DNA from: Planctomycetaceae bacterium
Lineage (GTDB): Bacteria > Planctomycetota > Planctomycetia > Pirellulales > Thermoguttaceae
Direction: 5' to 3'
Length of the DNA stretch: 9,427 nt
Assembly: GCA_031287585.1 (NCBI GenBank)
Contig: JAITST010000279.1
Span: forward strand, 1 to 9,427
This document shows, piece after piece, positions 1 to 6,256 of the stretch. Under the pieces are notes generated by a model. It had not been told where the DNA came from, ran no database searches, and worked only from the letters and a program-made list of their open reading frames with translations. The position numbers and the translations under genes are program-made. Positions within the stretch are counted from its first letter, which is position 1, and the number at the start of each line of letters is the position of its first letter.

Positions 1-129
1 GATGAGGGCGAGAACGATTTTGTCATTGGCTCCTTGTGCTTGGGCTGGAACGTAGGTTGCCAGTCCTAATGTCGTTGCCGCAGCAACAGAATGACGGATA
101 AATTCACGGCGTTTCATAATAGATTTCAT
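1..129 (-). CDS. Tat-exported oxidoreductase, probably Gfo/Idh/MocA family (N-terminus only)
   Basis: Only the first 39-43 codons are inside the window; the gene runs off the left edge. The frame begins MKRREFIRHSVAAATTLGLA and continues through an Ala-rich hydrophobic stretch, AQA and QGANDKIVLALI. The twin arginine at residues 3-4, followed by E-F-I, a hydrophobic core and a small-residue cleavage region, is a Tat signal peptide. NDKIVLALI just after it looks like the first beta strand of a Rossmann fold, as in planctomycete Gfo/Idh/MocA NAD(P)-dependent sugar or inositol dehydrogenase homologues exported by Tat. Two in-frame ATGs exist, at 129 and 117. Neither has a clear Shine-Dalgarno; the 117 start puts the RR motif closest to the N-terminus and is the more usual form. 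The gene's existence and Tat signal are well supported. The family call is inference from a short stretch, because the glycine-rich nucleotide motif lies outside the window. Confidence 0.65.
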   Translation of the reverse strand, partial: MKSIMKRREFIRHSVAAATTLGLATYVPAQAQGANDKIVLALI

Positions 130-222
130 AATAAATTAGGGTTGTATTCGGGCAGTAAGTTAGTTAAAGCAGGAACGGAAATTGCTATTGCCCACGTTTA
201 GCAAAATCCTTACACTGTGCTA

Positions 223-251
223 ATGTTACAGGAAAGGAATGCTAATGTCAA
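223..251 (-). promoter_or_regulatory. Putative sigma70-type promoter for the Tat oxidoreductase gene
   Basis: Read on the minus strand, a perfect TTGACA -35 box (251-246) is followed by a 17-base spacer and TAACAT (228-223), four of six matches to the -10 consensus. Transcription would begin near 216, leaving a leader of roughly 87-99 bases before the two candidate ATGs. The site lies in the gap after arfB, so the oxidoreductase is probably transcribed independently of it. Based on motif match only. Confidence 0.45.
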
Positions 252-344
252 GTACCGACAATTTTTGAACAATACCAGTTTTTGGACGAATTATTGTTTT
301 ATGGATACCTGAAATACGACTCGTTAGAAACCGCAACATACAAC

Positions 345-758
345 CTATTCATCAAAAATTTTTCTGCGTTGCTCTTTTTTATGAGACTTTTTTGATTTTT
401 CTTCGAGACGGCGTTTGATTGACGAACGTGTTGGTTTCGTTGGTATGCGGCGTTTTTGTACTTTGGACGCTTCGATAATCATTGTACGTAATTTGTCCAG
501 ACAATCGTCGTGGTTCTTCAAAGCGTCGCGGGTACGTTGGCTTGTCAACAGAATTTCACCTTGACGAGTCCGGCAATTCGGATGCGCGGCAAACAGACGT
601 GCTACGACGCTCTGGTCTAACCAACCAGCCGGATTCCACCGCAGCACTGCCTTACTCGAAACCTTGTTCACATTCTGTCCGCCGGGTCCGCCGCTGCGAA
701 CGTAAGTGAATTGGATTTCGGAAAGCGGAATTTGAAGGGTTGGGGTAACGATGAACAT
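345..758 (-). CDS. arfB: ArfB (YaeJ) alternative ribosome-rescue peptidyl-tRNA hydrolase
   Basis: This 137-residue protein matches ArfB in length and layout (E. coli ArfB is about 140 residues). Residues 21-36 read RSGGPGGQNVNKVSSK, the release-factor domain 3 signature. The catalytic GGQ at 26-28 enters the peptidyl-transferase centre and triggers hydrolysis of peptidyl-tRNA. Residues 100-134 form the typical lysine/arginine-rich tail, with the conserved RIPTKPT segment followed by KRRLEEK. In ArfB this tail occupies the empty mRNA channel of ribosomes stalled on non-stop messages. There is no stop-codon recognition domain, so it is not RF1 or RF2. The ATG at 758 is preceded almost at once by an in-frame stop (TAG), which fixes the start within a few codons. 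The gene lies 63 bases after the DUF4159 gene on the same strand; co-transcription is possible but not shown. Confidence 0.95.
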   Translation of the reverse strand: MFIVTPTLQIPLSEIQFTYVRSGGPGGQNVNKVSSKAVLRWNPAGWLDQSVVARLFAAHPNCRTRQGEILLTSQRTRDALKNHDDCLDKLRTMIIEASKVQKRRIPTKPTRSSIKRRLEEKSKKSHKKEQRRKIFDE

Positions 759-821
759 TGGCTAAAAATTTTGTTGGTTGTTTGTGGTTATTTTTTAATA
801 TTGTATGTAATATCTCTACTC

Positions 822-3224
822 TCATCTGTCCATCACATAAAGCAAAACGTTAGTCGCCAATCTCAACGCTGACTCAGGATGATAACCTTTACAGTCCAAC
901 GTCGCCGTTTTTTCCAACGCACAACTTACGTCCAGCGGCGAGAATATCACCGCCCAGCGTCCTTCGATTTTTATTCCGTCCAGTTCGGGGACTTGCTCCA
1001 GCGGTGTGAGTTGCATTTGCCGTCCCGGCGTTCGTTTGGGCGACTGCACTTTTAGCCGCTCAATCGCGAAGCCGCCGAACTGGTCGGTCAACAACTCATC
1101 ATCCGCCAGAATACGTGTCAACGGCGTTTCCGCAAACACCGCCTTCATCTCACGTTGAAACGATTCGATGAACATCGGTGACGAGCAAATCGCGTTTGCA
1201 AACAACGTCCCTCCGTTATCCAGAAACTCACGCAACCGTTTCCGCTCGTCGCCGCTAAACGTGAAAGCGTTACGTCCGTGCATAAACAAAACCGGATAAT
1301 CAAACACCGTCTCGTTCGCCAGCGAAACCCTATCAACCTTGAAATCAACCGGTATTCCTAAACTGACATCCGCCCATTGAAGCAGGTTCGGCACCGCCCG
1401 CGGCGCGGCGTTTGTCGTATTCCCGCCCAACTCCAACAGTCCGATAAAAATCCGCCCGTGCCGTTTCTCCGTTCCCGACAACGCCGCCCCCGCCGCTTCG
1501 AGCGTTCGTTGGTCTTTCGTCTTCATCTCGCGGTTTGTCGCGTATGCAAGTATGTTCACACCGATACCAAGTCCTGCATCTATCTGCCGCTGCACCTCCG
1601 CTTTGTACGGCTTACCCCTGTCGTAAATCTGCGCAACTTCCCACAGGCACGACAACGCTGGCAGGTTCGCAATGCCGTCACCATCTCTCGACGGCGGACT
1701 GTAAATAACACTCGTCCGGCATCCAAAATTTATCCCTTCGAGCGGGCGGAGTTGGTCTGGTTCAACTTCAACTTCCGCATGCCAAATCGGGTGAGCGATG
1801 TCGAGCAACCGCAAATCGTAACCTTCTTCCGGCAAAACCAAACGCATCAATTCACGAAAACCGTTGTCAAACTGTTTCCCCCCTTGCAACGCCTCCGCGA
1901 CAATGAACCCGCCGTGGTCGAGATAATCACGCAACTTCGCCGCAACTTTCGTCCGCTCTGCCGCGTTCATCGGCAGCGGCGAGTTGCTCCCGCGTAAGTA
2001 CAGCACCGGCGACTGTAACAAATCTTCACTCGTCGCGGGGGCAAGGTTAATCGTCTGCCACGTCAATTCTTGTTTCCATTTCCGTTCGACGTGACGTGTT
2101 AAATGGTCAACATCGTTCGGGTGCGGGTCCCAGTTTTTATCGTTGTCGTACTGAACTTTTGAAATCAGAATAGGCCACCGTCCCCGCGAGAGAAAAATAA
2201 TTGCGAACGACGTTGGTATGAGCGTTGCCGCGCCGTCTGTCCAGTGAACATTGAGGTCACCTTTGCGTTTGAGCAGCGATAACGTTCCTTCGCGATACCA
2301 GTCGTGGTTGCCGATGAAACGGTGTGCGGTCATACGTCCGACACGTTCAAGACCGTACAAGTAGTAAAATAGGTATGTTTGACCCATTCGCGGATTTTCG
2401 TTGACGGAAAAGTTGCGAGCCATGAAGTTTATGCCGGAATCTATTTGTGCCTGAAACTTATCTTTCGCGGCGGTCTTGCAGATTATACGCCCGTCGCGAA
2501 CTTCCGCGCCGCCGGTAGTAGTCATACCGGACGAAACGACGAGACTTGAAATACCAGCACAAGTCATACTTCCCGTACCGCCGGTACTACCGGTATCACC
2601 AGTTGGTATGTAACCCCACGAACCTTCGTTATTCTGATTCCGCGACCAGTAATCACGAGCGCGTTCCCAAACTTCATGTGACGCAGAAATACCGGCACGT
2701 TCGGCTTCGTAAAGTGCGAGAACGGAAAATTGAGCGTTGGAATTGTCGCTGCTGGCGTTGACGGAATTATAAGACCAGCCGCCAACAATGTTTCTGATGT
2801 TGCGGGTATTAGTGTTTTGCATTGCTTCGAGGGTTTTAACGTTACGCCGAATCAGGGGCAAATCGCGGTCTGTTTCGCAAAGAGCAAACGCCATTGTTTG
2901 GAGAGATATGGCGTAGTTATGATAGTTGGTGGGAGAAAAAGCCAACTCGCGTAAGTATTCAAGTGCCTTCCTTATAGCCGGGTCGTTTCGGTCTAAACCT
3001 GCACTACGCAACGCGATAACACAAAGAGCGGTAACACCGCCCGGCTCGTTACCGCCGCCTTCGTTAGCGTAACCTTCCCAACTACCGTTCGGATGCTGCT
3101 TTCCCTTGATGTAAAGCACCCCCCGCTCAATCGCCTTGCTGACAACCTCCGGCTCAATATCCGCAGAAAAAACAAACGGAACAAAAAACAGGGTGAGACA
3201 AAAGAAAAGACAACGCAAATTCAT
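822..3224 (-). CDS. Secreted alpha/alpha-toroid protein with tandem DUF4159-like domains
   Basis: This is an 800-residue exported protein of unknown biochemical role. Residues 1-21 are a Sec signal peptide (hydrophobic core rich in Leu and Phe, then FSA). Residues about 25-345 show repeated segments like those of prenyltransferase and squalene-cyclase toroids, for example GVLYIKGKQHPNGSWEGY near 36-52 and RDYWSRNQNNEGSWGY near 190-205. They lack an obvious terpene-cyclase DxDD motif, so the toroid may be a scaffold. Two DUF4159-like domains follow at about 355-565 and 590-797; each contains a V-L-Y-L-R-G or V-L-F-M-H-G strand and then a lid helix ending in DHGGF or DNGGT. DUF4159 proteins are common in planctomycetes, often with this toroid. 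The frame is open further upstream to an ATG at 3284, but that start abuts tRNA-Glu and would bury the signal peptide. The ATG at 3224 fits the signal peptide and the promoter at 3237-3265. No Shine-Dalgarno is seen. Confidence 0.88.
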   Translation of the reverse strand: MNLRCLFFCLTLFFVPFVFSADIEPEVVSKAIERGVLYIKGKQHPNGSWEGYANEGGGNEPGGVTALCVIALRSAGLDRNDPAIRKALEYLRELAFSPTNYHNYAISLQTMAFALCETDRDLPLIRRNVKTLEAMQNTNTRNIRNIVGGWSYNSVNASSDNSNAQFSVLALYEAERAGISASHEVWERARDYWSRNQNNEGSWGYIPTGDTGSTGGTGSMTCAGISSLVVSSGMTTTGGAEVRDGRIICKTAAKDKFQAQIDSGINFMARNFSVNENPRMGQTYLFYYLYGLERVGRMTAHRFIGNHDWYREGTLSLLKRKGDLNVHWTDGAATLIPTSFAIIFLSRGRWPILISKVQYDNDKNWDPHPNDVDHLTRHVERKWKQELTWQTINLAPATSEDLLQSPVLYLRGSNSPLPMNAAERTKVAAKLRDYLDHGGFIVAEALQGGKQFDNGFRELMRLVLPEEGYDLRLLDIAHPIWHAEVEVEPDQLRPLEGINFGCRTSVIYSPPSRDGDGIANLPALSCLWEVAQIYDRGKPYKAEVQRQIDAGLGIGVNILAYATNREMKTKDQRTLEAAGAALSGTEKRHGRIFIGLLELGGNTTNAAPRAVPNLLQWADVSLGIPVDFKVDRVSLANETVFDYPVLFMHGRNAFTFSGDERKRLREFLDNGGTLFANAICSSPMFIESFQREMKAVFAETPLTRILADDELLTDQFGGFAIERLKVQSPKRTPGRQMQLTPLEQVPELDGIKIEGRWAVIFSPLDVSCALEKTATLDCKGYHPESALRLATNVLLYVMDR

Positions 3225-3236
3225 AAAAAAAGAAAA

Positions 3237-3265
3237 ATTATACCAACAGGAACAACGTCGGACAA
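3237..3265 (-). promoter_or_regulatory. Promoter for the DUF4159 gene, implying a very short leader
   Basis: On the minus strand, TTGTCC (3265-3260) is followed by a 17-base spacer and a perfect TATAAT (3242-3237). The expected start of transcription, near 3230, is only about six bases before the ATG at 3224, and the intervening bases carry no Shine-Dalgarno. The message would be almost leaderless. The position also argues against the upstream ATG at 3284. Based on motif match only. Confidence 0.55.
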
Positions 3266-3284
3266 TAGCAGACAATAAAGACAA

Positions 3285-3356
3285 TGACCCCGGCGGGACT
3301 CGAACCCGCGTAACGGCCTTGAAAGGGCCGTGTCCTAACCGCTAGACGACGGGGCC
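3285..3356 (-). tRNA. trnE: tRNA-Glu (anticodon TTC)
   Basis: A 72-base cloverleaf on the minus strand. The acceptor GGCCCCG pairs with CGGGGTC (with one G-U) and the discriminator is A. The anticodon stem CGGCC/GGCCG encloses the loop CTTTCAA with anticodon TTC. The T arm is GCGGG-TTCGAGT-CCCGC. CCA is not encoded, so it must be added by CCA-adding enzyme. It lies 60 bases upstream of the DUF4159 start on the same strand and has its own promoter at 3392-3419. Confidence 0.97.
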
Positions 3357-3391
3357 ACAAATTACTCTACGTGTGAACCAGAATTCGTATA

Positions 3392-3419
3392 ATTATCCAC
3401 TTTTGTCGAAAACCGTCAA
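3392..3419 (-). promoter_or_regulatory. Promoter for tRNA-Glu
   Basis: On the minus strand, TTGACG (3419-3414) is separated by 16 bases from GATAAT (3397-3392); each box matches the sigma70 consensus at five of six positions. Initiation near 3385 would leave a leader of about 29 bases before the mature tRNA end at 3356. Read-through could also supply the downstream DUF4159 gene. A C-run lies directly upstream of the -35 box. Confidence 0.6.
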
Positions 3420-3535
3420 GGGGGACATCTGAAAAAAATGTTTGACGTACTTAATTATTCAATTCTGAATCGTCCCAGACACATTTGAGAAAATTAGTCC
3501 GATAACGGATAATTGCCGGAGAAAAGAGTTATCTC

Positions 3536-3571
3536 AAAACAAAAAATAACCAGCGATGTTAGTAACATCGC
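3536..3571 (-). terminator. Intrinsic terminator of the Cys-Glu-Pro repeat gene
   Basis: A perfect 8-base-pair stem (3553-3560 with 3564-3571, three-base loop) is followed, in the minus direction, by a T-rich tract at 3552-3536 that includes six consecutive T. It lies about 37 bases past the stop codon at 3608. A second, weaker 6-bp hairpin (3581-3598) sits between the stop codon and the terminator. Confidence 0.75.
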
Positions 3572-3607
3572 CGGTATATCTTATCCAATGCAGGATAAAT
3601 TTTTAGG

Positions 3608-4117
3608 TTATCTTTCGCAAGCCGGTTGGCACGGTTCGCAAGCCGGTTCACAGGGGCTGCATGGATCAACACAGCGACGTGCTGCACATTTCGCTTTCAG
3701 TTCCGCGAACAGGTTGGCAACTCGCCATCCGAACGGTTTGACTTGACGACCACAAGGATCGCACGGTTCACATACGGGTTCGCATGGTTCACATGCTGGC
3801 TGGCACGGTTCGCAAGCAGCGACCGGTTCGCACGGATTGCAACGATTCGCCGGGCAATGTGCCTTAATGCGGGCAATCAGATTCTGCAACGGACGGGGTC
3901 TGCTGCAAACGTCGCCGCAAACTGGCTCGCACGGCTCAACTGGTTGGCAGGGCTCACATGCCGGTTGACAGGGTTCACATGCTGCTGGTTCGCACGGCGA
4001 ACAGCAACCACGGTGGAAAACGCCCAAGCGTCCAAAAAGGGCGGCATTGGCGTTAGCGGACGACACTGCGAAAATAACAGCCGCGACCGCAAGGGTAAAC
4101 AACACACTACGTTTCAT
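3608..4117 (-). CDS. Secreted cysteine-rich Cys-Glu-Pro repeat protein
   Basis: This 169-residue protein has a clear signal peptide (MKRSVLFTLAVAAVIFAVSS, then ANANA) and a mature part built from cysteine repeats. I count 27 cysteines, all after residue 37. Most fall in CEPC, PACEPCQP and CEPV units at about 38-71, 93-122 and 149-167. These tracts are separated by two similar amphipathic linkers: LQNLIARIKAHCPANRC (77-93) and VANLFAELKAKCAARRC (133-149). The protein thus looks like an internal duplication of linker plus Cys tract. Related Cys/Pro/Glu tracts occur in planctomycete exported proteins, but no function is known to me. Dense disulphide cross-linking, metal binding or a cell-envelope structural role are guesses. 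The frame is open to an ATG at 4159, but a strong AGGAG 8 bases before the ATG at 4117 and the signal peptide decide for 4117. A terminator follows the gene, so it is probably monocistronic. Confidence 0.85.
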   Translation of the reverse strand: MKRSVLFTLAVAAVIFAVSSANANAALFGRLGVFHRGCCSPCEPAACEPCQPACEPCQPVEPCEPVCGDVCSRPRPLQNLIARIKAHCPANRCNPCEPVAACEPCQPACEPCEPVCEPCDPCGRQVKPFGWRVANLFAELKAKCAARRCVDPCSPCEPACEPCQPACER

Positions 4118-4125
4118 TGGAAATT

Positions 4126-4130
4126 CTCCT
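4126..4130 (-). promoter_or_regulatory. Shine-Dalgarno of the Cys-Glu-Pro repeat gene
   Basis: AGGAG on the minus strand (within AGAGGAGAA), eight bases before the ATG at 4117. It selects this start over the in-frame ATG at 4159. Confidence 0.8.
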
Positions 4131-4461
4131 CTGGAAATGGGGGGATTGAAATGTAGCAAGCAGCCATCGGACTGCTTTATTCTCTACATTCGTACTGGTT
4201 TATCGTCTCCGTATTCAGTGCTATTTAACCAATCTATTTTTTTTCGCTAGTTTGTCCAGCACCGCCTACCTAAAAATTGTACGAAAGTTACTTACATCAT
4301 TTAATCAATGTTGCCTATTTAACTTACGTATCCTTTCTTGGAGACGATATTAATATAGGATTAATTTTTTCCTTGTTATGAAAATTTTGGTAAAATAATA
4401 AAAATTGTCAAAATAATCCGATTACAGAGAAAAATGGGGGATCAATTTCTGCTGGTATCCC

Positions 4462-4489
4462 TTGACAAATTTTGTAAATCGGGTACTAT
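4462..4489 (+). promoter_or_regulatory. Strong sigma70-type promoter of the small-protein/MBL operon
   Basis: A perfect TTGACA (4462-4467), a 16-base spacer and TACTAT (4484-4489, five of six matches to the -10 consensus). Transcription would start near 4496, giving a leader of about 72 bases before the ATG at 4568. This also makes the in-frame ATG at 4493 unlikely as a translation start. Confidence 0.7.
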
Positions 4490-4555
4490 TCTATGGACTT
4501 TAGAATTGTTGCCGCTGGTTTGCGGCGAACTTACAACAACACTTCAAACATTCAC

Positions 4556-4559
4556 GGAG
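4556..4559 (+). promoter_or_regulatory. Shine-Dalgarno of the small basic protein
   Basis: GGAG, with eight bases to the ATG at 4568. It fixes the start at 4568 rather than at the upstream in-frame ATG at 4493. Confidence 0.7.
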
Positions 4560-4567
4560 TAAACACA

Positions 4568-4747
4568 ATGTCCATTAGTGAACGAAAAAAAGAAATCAAA
4601 CGCCGTCGGAAACGCCGCGAGCAGTATGCCAAAATGCTTGCGAAAATTGAAAAGGCAGACACCCGTACCCGTAACAAGTTCGCGGAAAAGTTACGTGGAA
4701 TGACACCAGCGGCAGAAACTCTTATCGAGCGTTGGGGACTCAAGTAG
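4568..4747 (+). CDS. Small basic conserved protein (planctomycete type, possibly DUF6800)
   Basis: A 59-residue protein beginning MSISERKKEIKRRRKRREQY and ending TPAAETLIERWGLK. The first 30 residues are rich in Lys and Arg and probably form one charged helix. The C-terminal part has the pattern K-L-R-x-M-T-P-A-A-E-x-L-I-x-x-W-G-L. From memory this resembles a very small planctomycete family that I believe is named DUF6800; I could not check this, and its function is not known to me. The basic helix suggests binding to RNA, DNA or the ribosome, but this is inference. The start is fixed by the GGAG at 4556 and the promoter at 4462. Its stop codon is 22 bases before the MBL hydrolase start on the same strand, so the two are likely co-transcribed. 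Confidence 0.8.
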   Translation: MSISERKKEIKRRRKRREQYAKMLAKIEKADTRTRNKFAEKLRGMTPAAETLIERWGLK

Positions 4748-4757
4748 CTCTCTGCGT

Positions 4758-4761
4758 GGAG
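4758..4761 (+). promoter_or_regulatory. Shine-Dalgarno selecting a GTG start for the MBL hydrolase
   Basis: GGAG with eight bases to the GTG at 4770. The in-frame ATG at 4788 has no comparable site, so the GTG is the better start. Confidence 0.65.
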
Positions 4762-4769
4762 ACTTTGCT

Positions 4770-5789
4770 GTGCAAGACGACGCTGTTATGCGTTTTGAAT
4801 CGTGTGGTACTCGTGTTTATCGAATTAGATCACAAGTCCTACCGCACTTGGTTGGTTACGTATATCTACTGCTAGGCAACTTCCCGCCAACACTAATCGA
4901 CACCGGTAGTGGAGAAGGTTTTTCGACAACGGACATCCTCAATGGATTCGAGCAAGTTCGCACGAAATTTGGTGAGCAATTCAATCCGCAGCAACTCGAA
5001 CGGATACTCATTACCCACGCTCACATCGATCACGCTGGCGGCGCGAGTTCACTGTCCGCGTTTCTCGAAGCCGAAATCTGGATACACATTTACGACAGCC
5101 GCATAGTAGCGGCTTATGAGGAACGTGTCGCGGTTGCGAATATCAGTTTCCAACGCTTTCTAACGAACGCGGGTATCGAACGCGAACAACGTTCCGCAAT
5201 CATACGCGAGTTCGGGTTCGTAAAAGGACGTTGTAGCAGTACGTCCGTCGCTCGCCTACTCCGTGACGGCGATACGTTCGACGGGATAAATGTCCATCAC
5301 GTACCGGGGCATTGTGCCGGACAACTGTGTTTTGAATTGCAACCATTTCTATTTGTTGGCGACCTAATCCTACAAAAAACGGTTGCCCAAATCTGGCCTC
5401 AATCGCTCGCGTCAAACGCCGGTCTGATAAACCAACTCGCGTCGCTGGACAAAATCGTGAAACTAACGTCGGGCAAACAGTTTATCGCATTACCCGGTCA
5501 CGAAGACATAATCCAAAACGTGACAGAACGTATCGAAACAGTAAAACGAACTCACGCCCGCCGACTGGAGCGTGTTGAAAAATACATAAGCCAATCACCG
5601 AAACCAATCACAATCGCCGAACTAGCGAAAAAAATGTATGCAAACCTACCGCTAAACCGCAACCTGCTAGCCCTAGCCGACGTAGGCGCGTATGTAGAAT
5701 ATCTGCAACAAAACGCGGTAATACGTGTAGCAAACTACGAAGACTTCGAACAATTACAAGAACCAATCTTCCGTTACGCCAGAGTTTGA
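4770..5789 (+). CDS. MBL-fold metallo-hydrolase with C-terminal winged-helix-like domain (LACTB2-like)
   Basis: A 339-residue cytoplasmic metallo-beta-lactamase-fold hydrolase; no signal peptide is seen. All expected metal ligands are visible: the HxHxDH motif at 83-88 (THAHIDHAGG), H181 in VPGHCAGQ, D198 in FVGDLI and H244 in LPGHED. LIDTGSG at 42-48 is the typical N-terminal strand-turn of the fold. Residues about 260-325 (THARRLERVEKYI, then ITIAELAKKMY and VGAYVEYLQQNAVI) look like the winged-helix tail of the LACTB2 group, some of which are single-strand RNA endonucleases. The substrate here cannot be read from sequence; thioester hydrolase or nuclease activity is possible. Translation starts at GTG 4770 (GGAG at 4758). 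It is the second gene of the 4462 promoter unit. It converges with the VanZ gene, with only 10 bases between the stop codons. Confidence 0.9.
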   Translation: MQDDAVMRFESCGTRVYRIRSQVLPHLVGYVYLLLGNFPPTLIDTGSGEGFSTTDILNGFEQVRTKFGEQFNPQQLERILITHAHIDHAGGASSLSAFLEAEIWIHIYDSRIVAAYEERVAVANISFQRFLTNAGIEREQRSAIIREFGFVKGRCSSTSVARLLRDGDTFDGINVHHVPGHCAGQLCFELQPFLFVGDLILQKTVAQIWPQSLASNAGLINQLASLDKIVKLTSGKQFIALPGHEDIIQNVTERIETVKRTHARRLERVEKYISQSPKPITIAELAKKMYANLPLNRNLLALADVGAYVEYLQQNAVIRVANYEDFEQLQEPIFRYARV

Positions 5790-5799
5790 ACAACAAACT
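5783..5799. terminator. Short hairpin between convergent genes, possible bidirectional terminator
   Basis: AGTTTG (5783-5788) pairs with CAAACT (5794-5799) around a five-base loop, spanning the stop codon of the MBL gene and abutting that of the VanZ gene. AT-rich sequence follows on the plus strand, but there is no clean T-run, so termination is uncertain. Confidence 0.3.
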
Positions 5800-6201
5800 T
5801 TATAATAACTTCTTCCAAACCATCCGCCGCAAAAAAATAATAATCGCGTACCCAATCCCCGTTCCGCACACTACCCCAATCGCGTCCTGAAACACGTCCC
5901 CTAACTCAAACGTTCTCACGGGAACGAATATCTGTGCAACTTCTGTCAGAAATCCGTACAAAATCAAAATCACCGTCCACCGTCCGACAAATGTAATCGG
6001 AACAGACAACCGCCTCTCCCATCCGCTCAAACCGACTAACACTATCATCCCCAGAAAACCAAACGACAAAAGATGTTTGTAGTCTATCGCCTCATCAACA
6101 ACACTGCCCGGCAACGGATTCGCTACCAAAAGCAAAACGGTAAGCAATATCCAGTACGCAACTGCAACGTAACGCAATAGAAAAAAGTAACATATAAACA
6201 T
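5800..6201 (-). CDS. VanZ-family integral membrane protein
   Basis: A 133-residue membrane protein with four predicted transmembrane segments at about 6-28, 42-60, 68-90 and 103-124. The VanZ-family pattern is present: D40 and K42-H43 before the second helix, E87xxQ90 at the end of the third (YGFLTEVAQIFVP), then R96, D102 and D106 leading into the last helix. VanZ was named for a teicoplanin-resistance accessory protein, but most members, including small planctomycete ones, have no proven role; a cell-envelope function is the usual assumption. The ATG at 6201 has only a weak GATGGG upstream and no better start is seen. Two adjacent palindromes at 6229-6256 lie in its leader or promoter region. 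It is alone on its strand here and convergent with the MBL gene. Confidence 0.85.
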   Translation of the reverse strand: MFICYFFLLRYVAVAYWILLTVLLLVANPLPGSVVDEAIDYKHLLSFGFLGMIVLVGLSGWERRLSVPITFVGRWTVILILYGFLTEVAQIFVPVRTFELGDVFQDAIGVVCGTGIGYAIIIFLRRMVWKKLL

Positions 6202-6228
6202 AGTAGTAAACCCATCAAAAATGTTTCT

Positions 6229-6256
6229 GTTTAATTAAACTGTATCGCAGGATACA
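6229..6256. repeat. Two adjacent perfect palindromes upstream of the VanZ gene
   Basis: A 12-base palindrome, GTTTAATTAAAC (6229-6240), is followed directly by TGTATC-GCAG-GATACA (6241-6256), a 6-base inverted repeat with a four-base centre. They sit 28-55 bases upstream of the VanZ start. No T-tract follows on either strand, so an operator or other protein-binding site fits better than a terminator. Confidence 0.5.

Larger units (their letters stand above)
4118..4492. other. AT-rich divergent intergenic region
   Basis: About 375 bases separate the minus-strand Cys-rich gene from the plus-strand small-protein operon. The minus-strand leader contains a short hairpin at 4160-4175 (six pairs including a G-T, loop CGAT). 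The part from about 4259 to 4430 is strongly AT-rich and has no convincing open frame. A minus-strand TTGACA lies at 4409-4404, but its -10 is poor, so I cannot place the promoter of the Cys-rich gene. The plus-strand promoter at 4462-4489 is annotated separately. Confidence 0.5.

Noticed and set aside
1377..1997. A 206-codon plus-strand frame opposite the DUF4159 gene.
   Set aside because: It is the antisense shadow of a well-supported coding gene; Arg/Pro/Gln-rich with no recognisable motif.
3608..4117. Repeated GGTTCGCA/GGTTCACA steps considered as a CRISPR-like or satellite array.
   Set aside because: Spacing is irregular and in-frame with the Cys-Glu-Pro codons; they are explained by the protein repeats.
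3626..4156. A 176-codon plus-strand frame opposite the Cys-rich gene, with repeated FTCWLARFA-like text.
   Set aside because: Its repeats are only the reverse reading of the CEPC repeats; the minus-strand frame has the signal peptide, Shine-Dalgarno and terminator.
4404..4409. Minus-strand TTGACA as promoter of the Cys-rich gene.
   Set aside because: No acceptable -10 at 16-18 bases, and it is almost 300 bases from the start codon.
5800..6201. VanZ-family gene read as a glycopeptide-resistance determinant.
   Set aside because: No vanHAX-type genes nearby, and family membership alone does not imply resistance.
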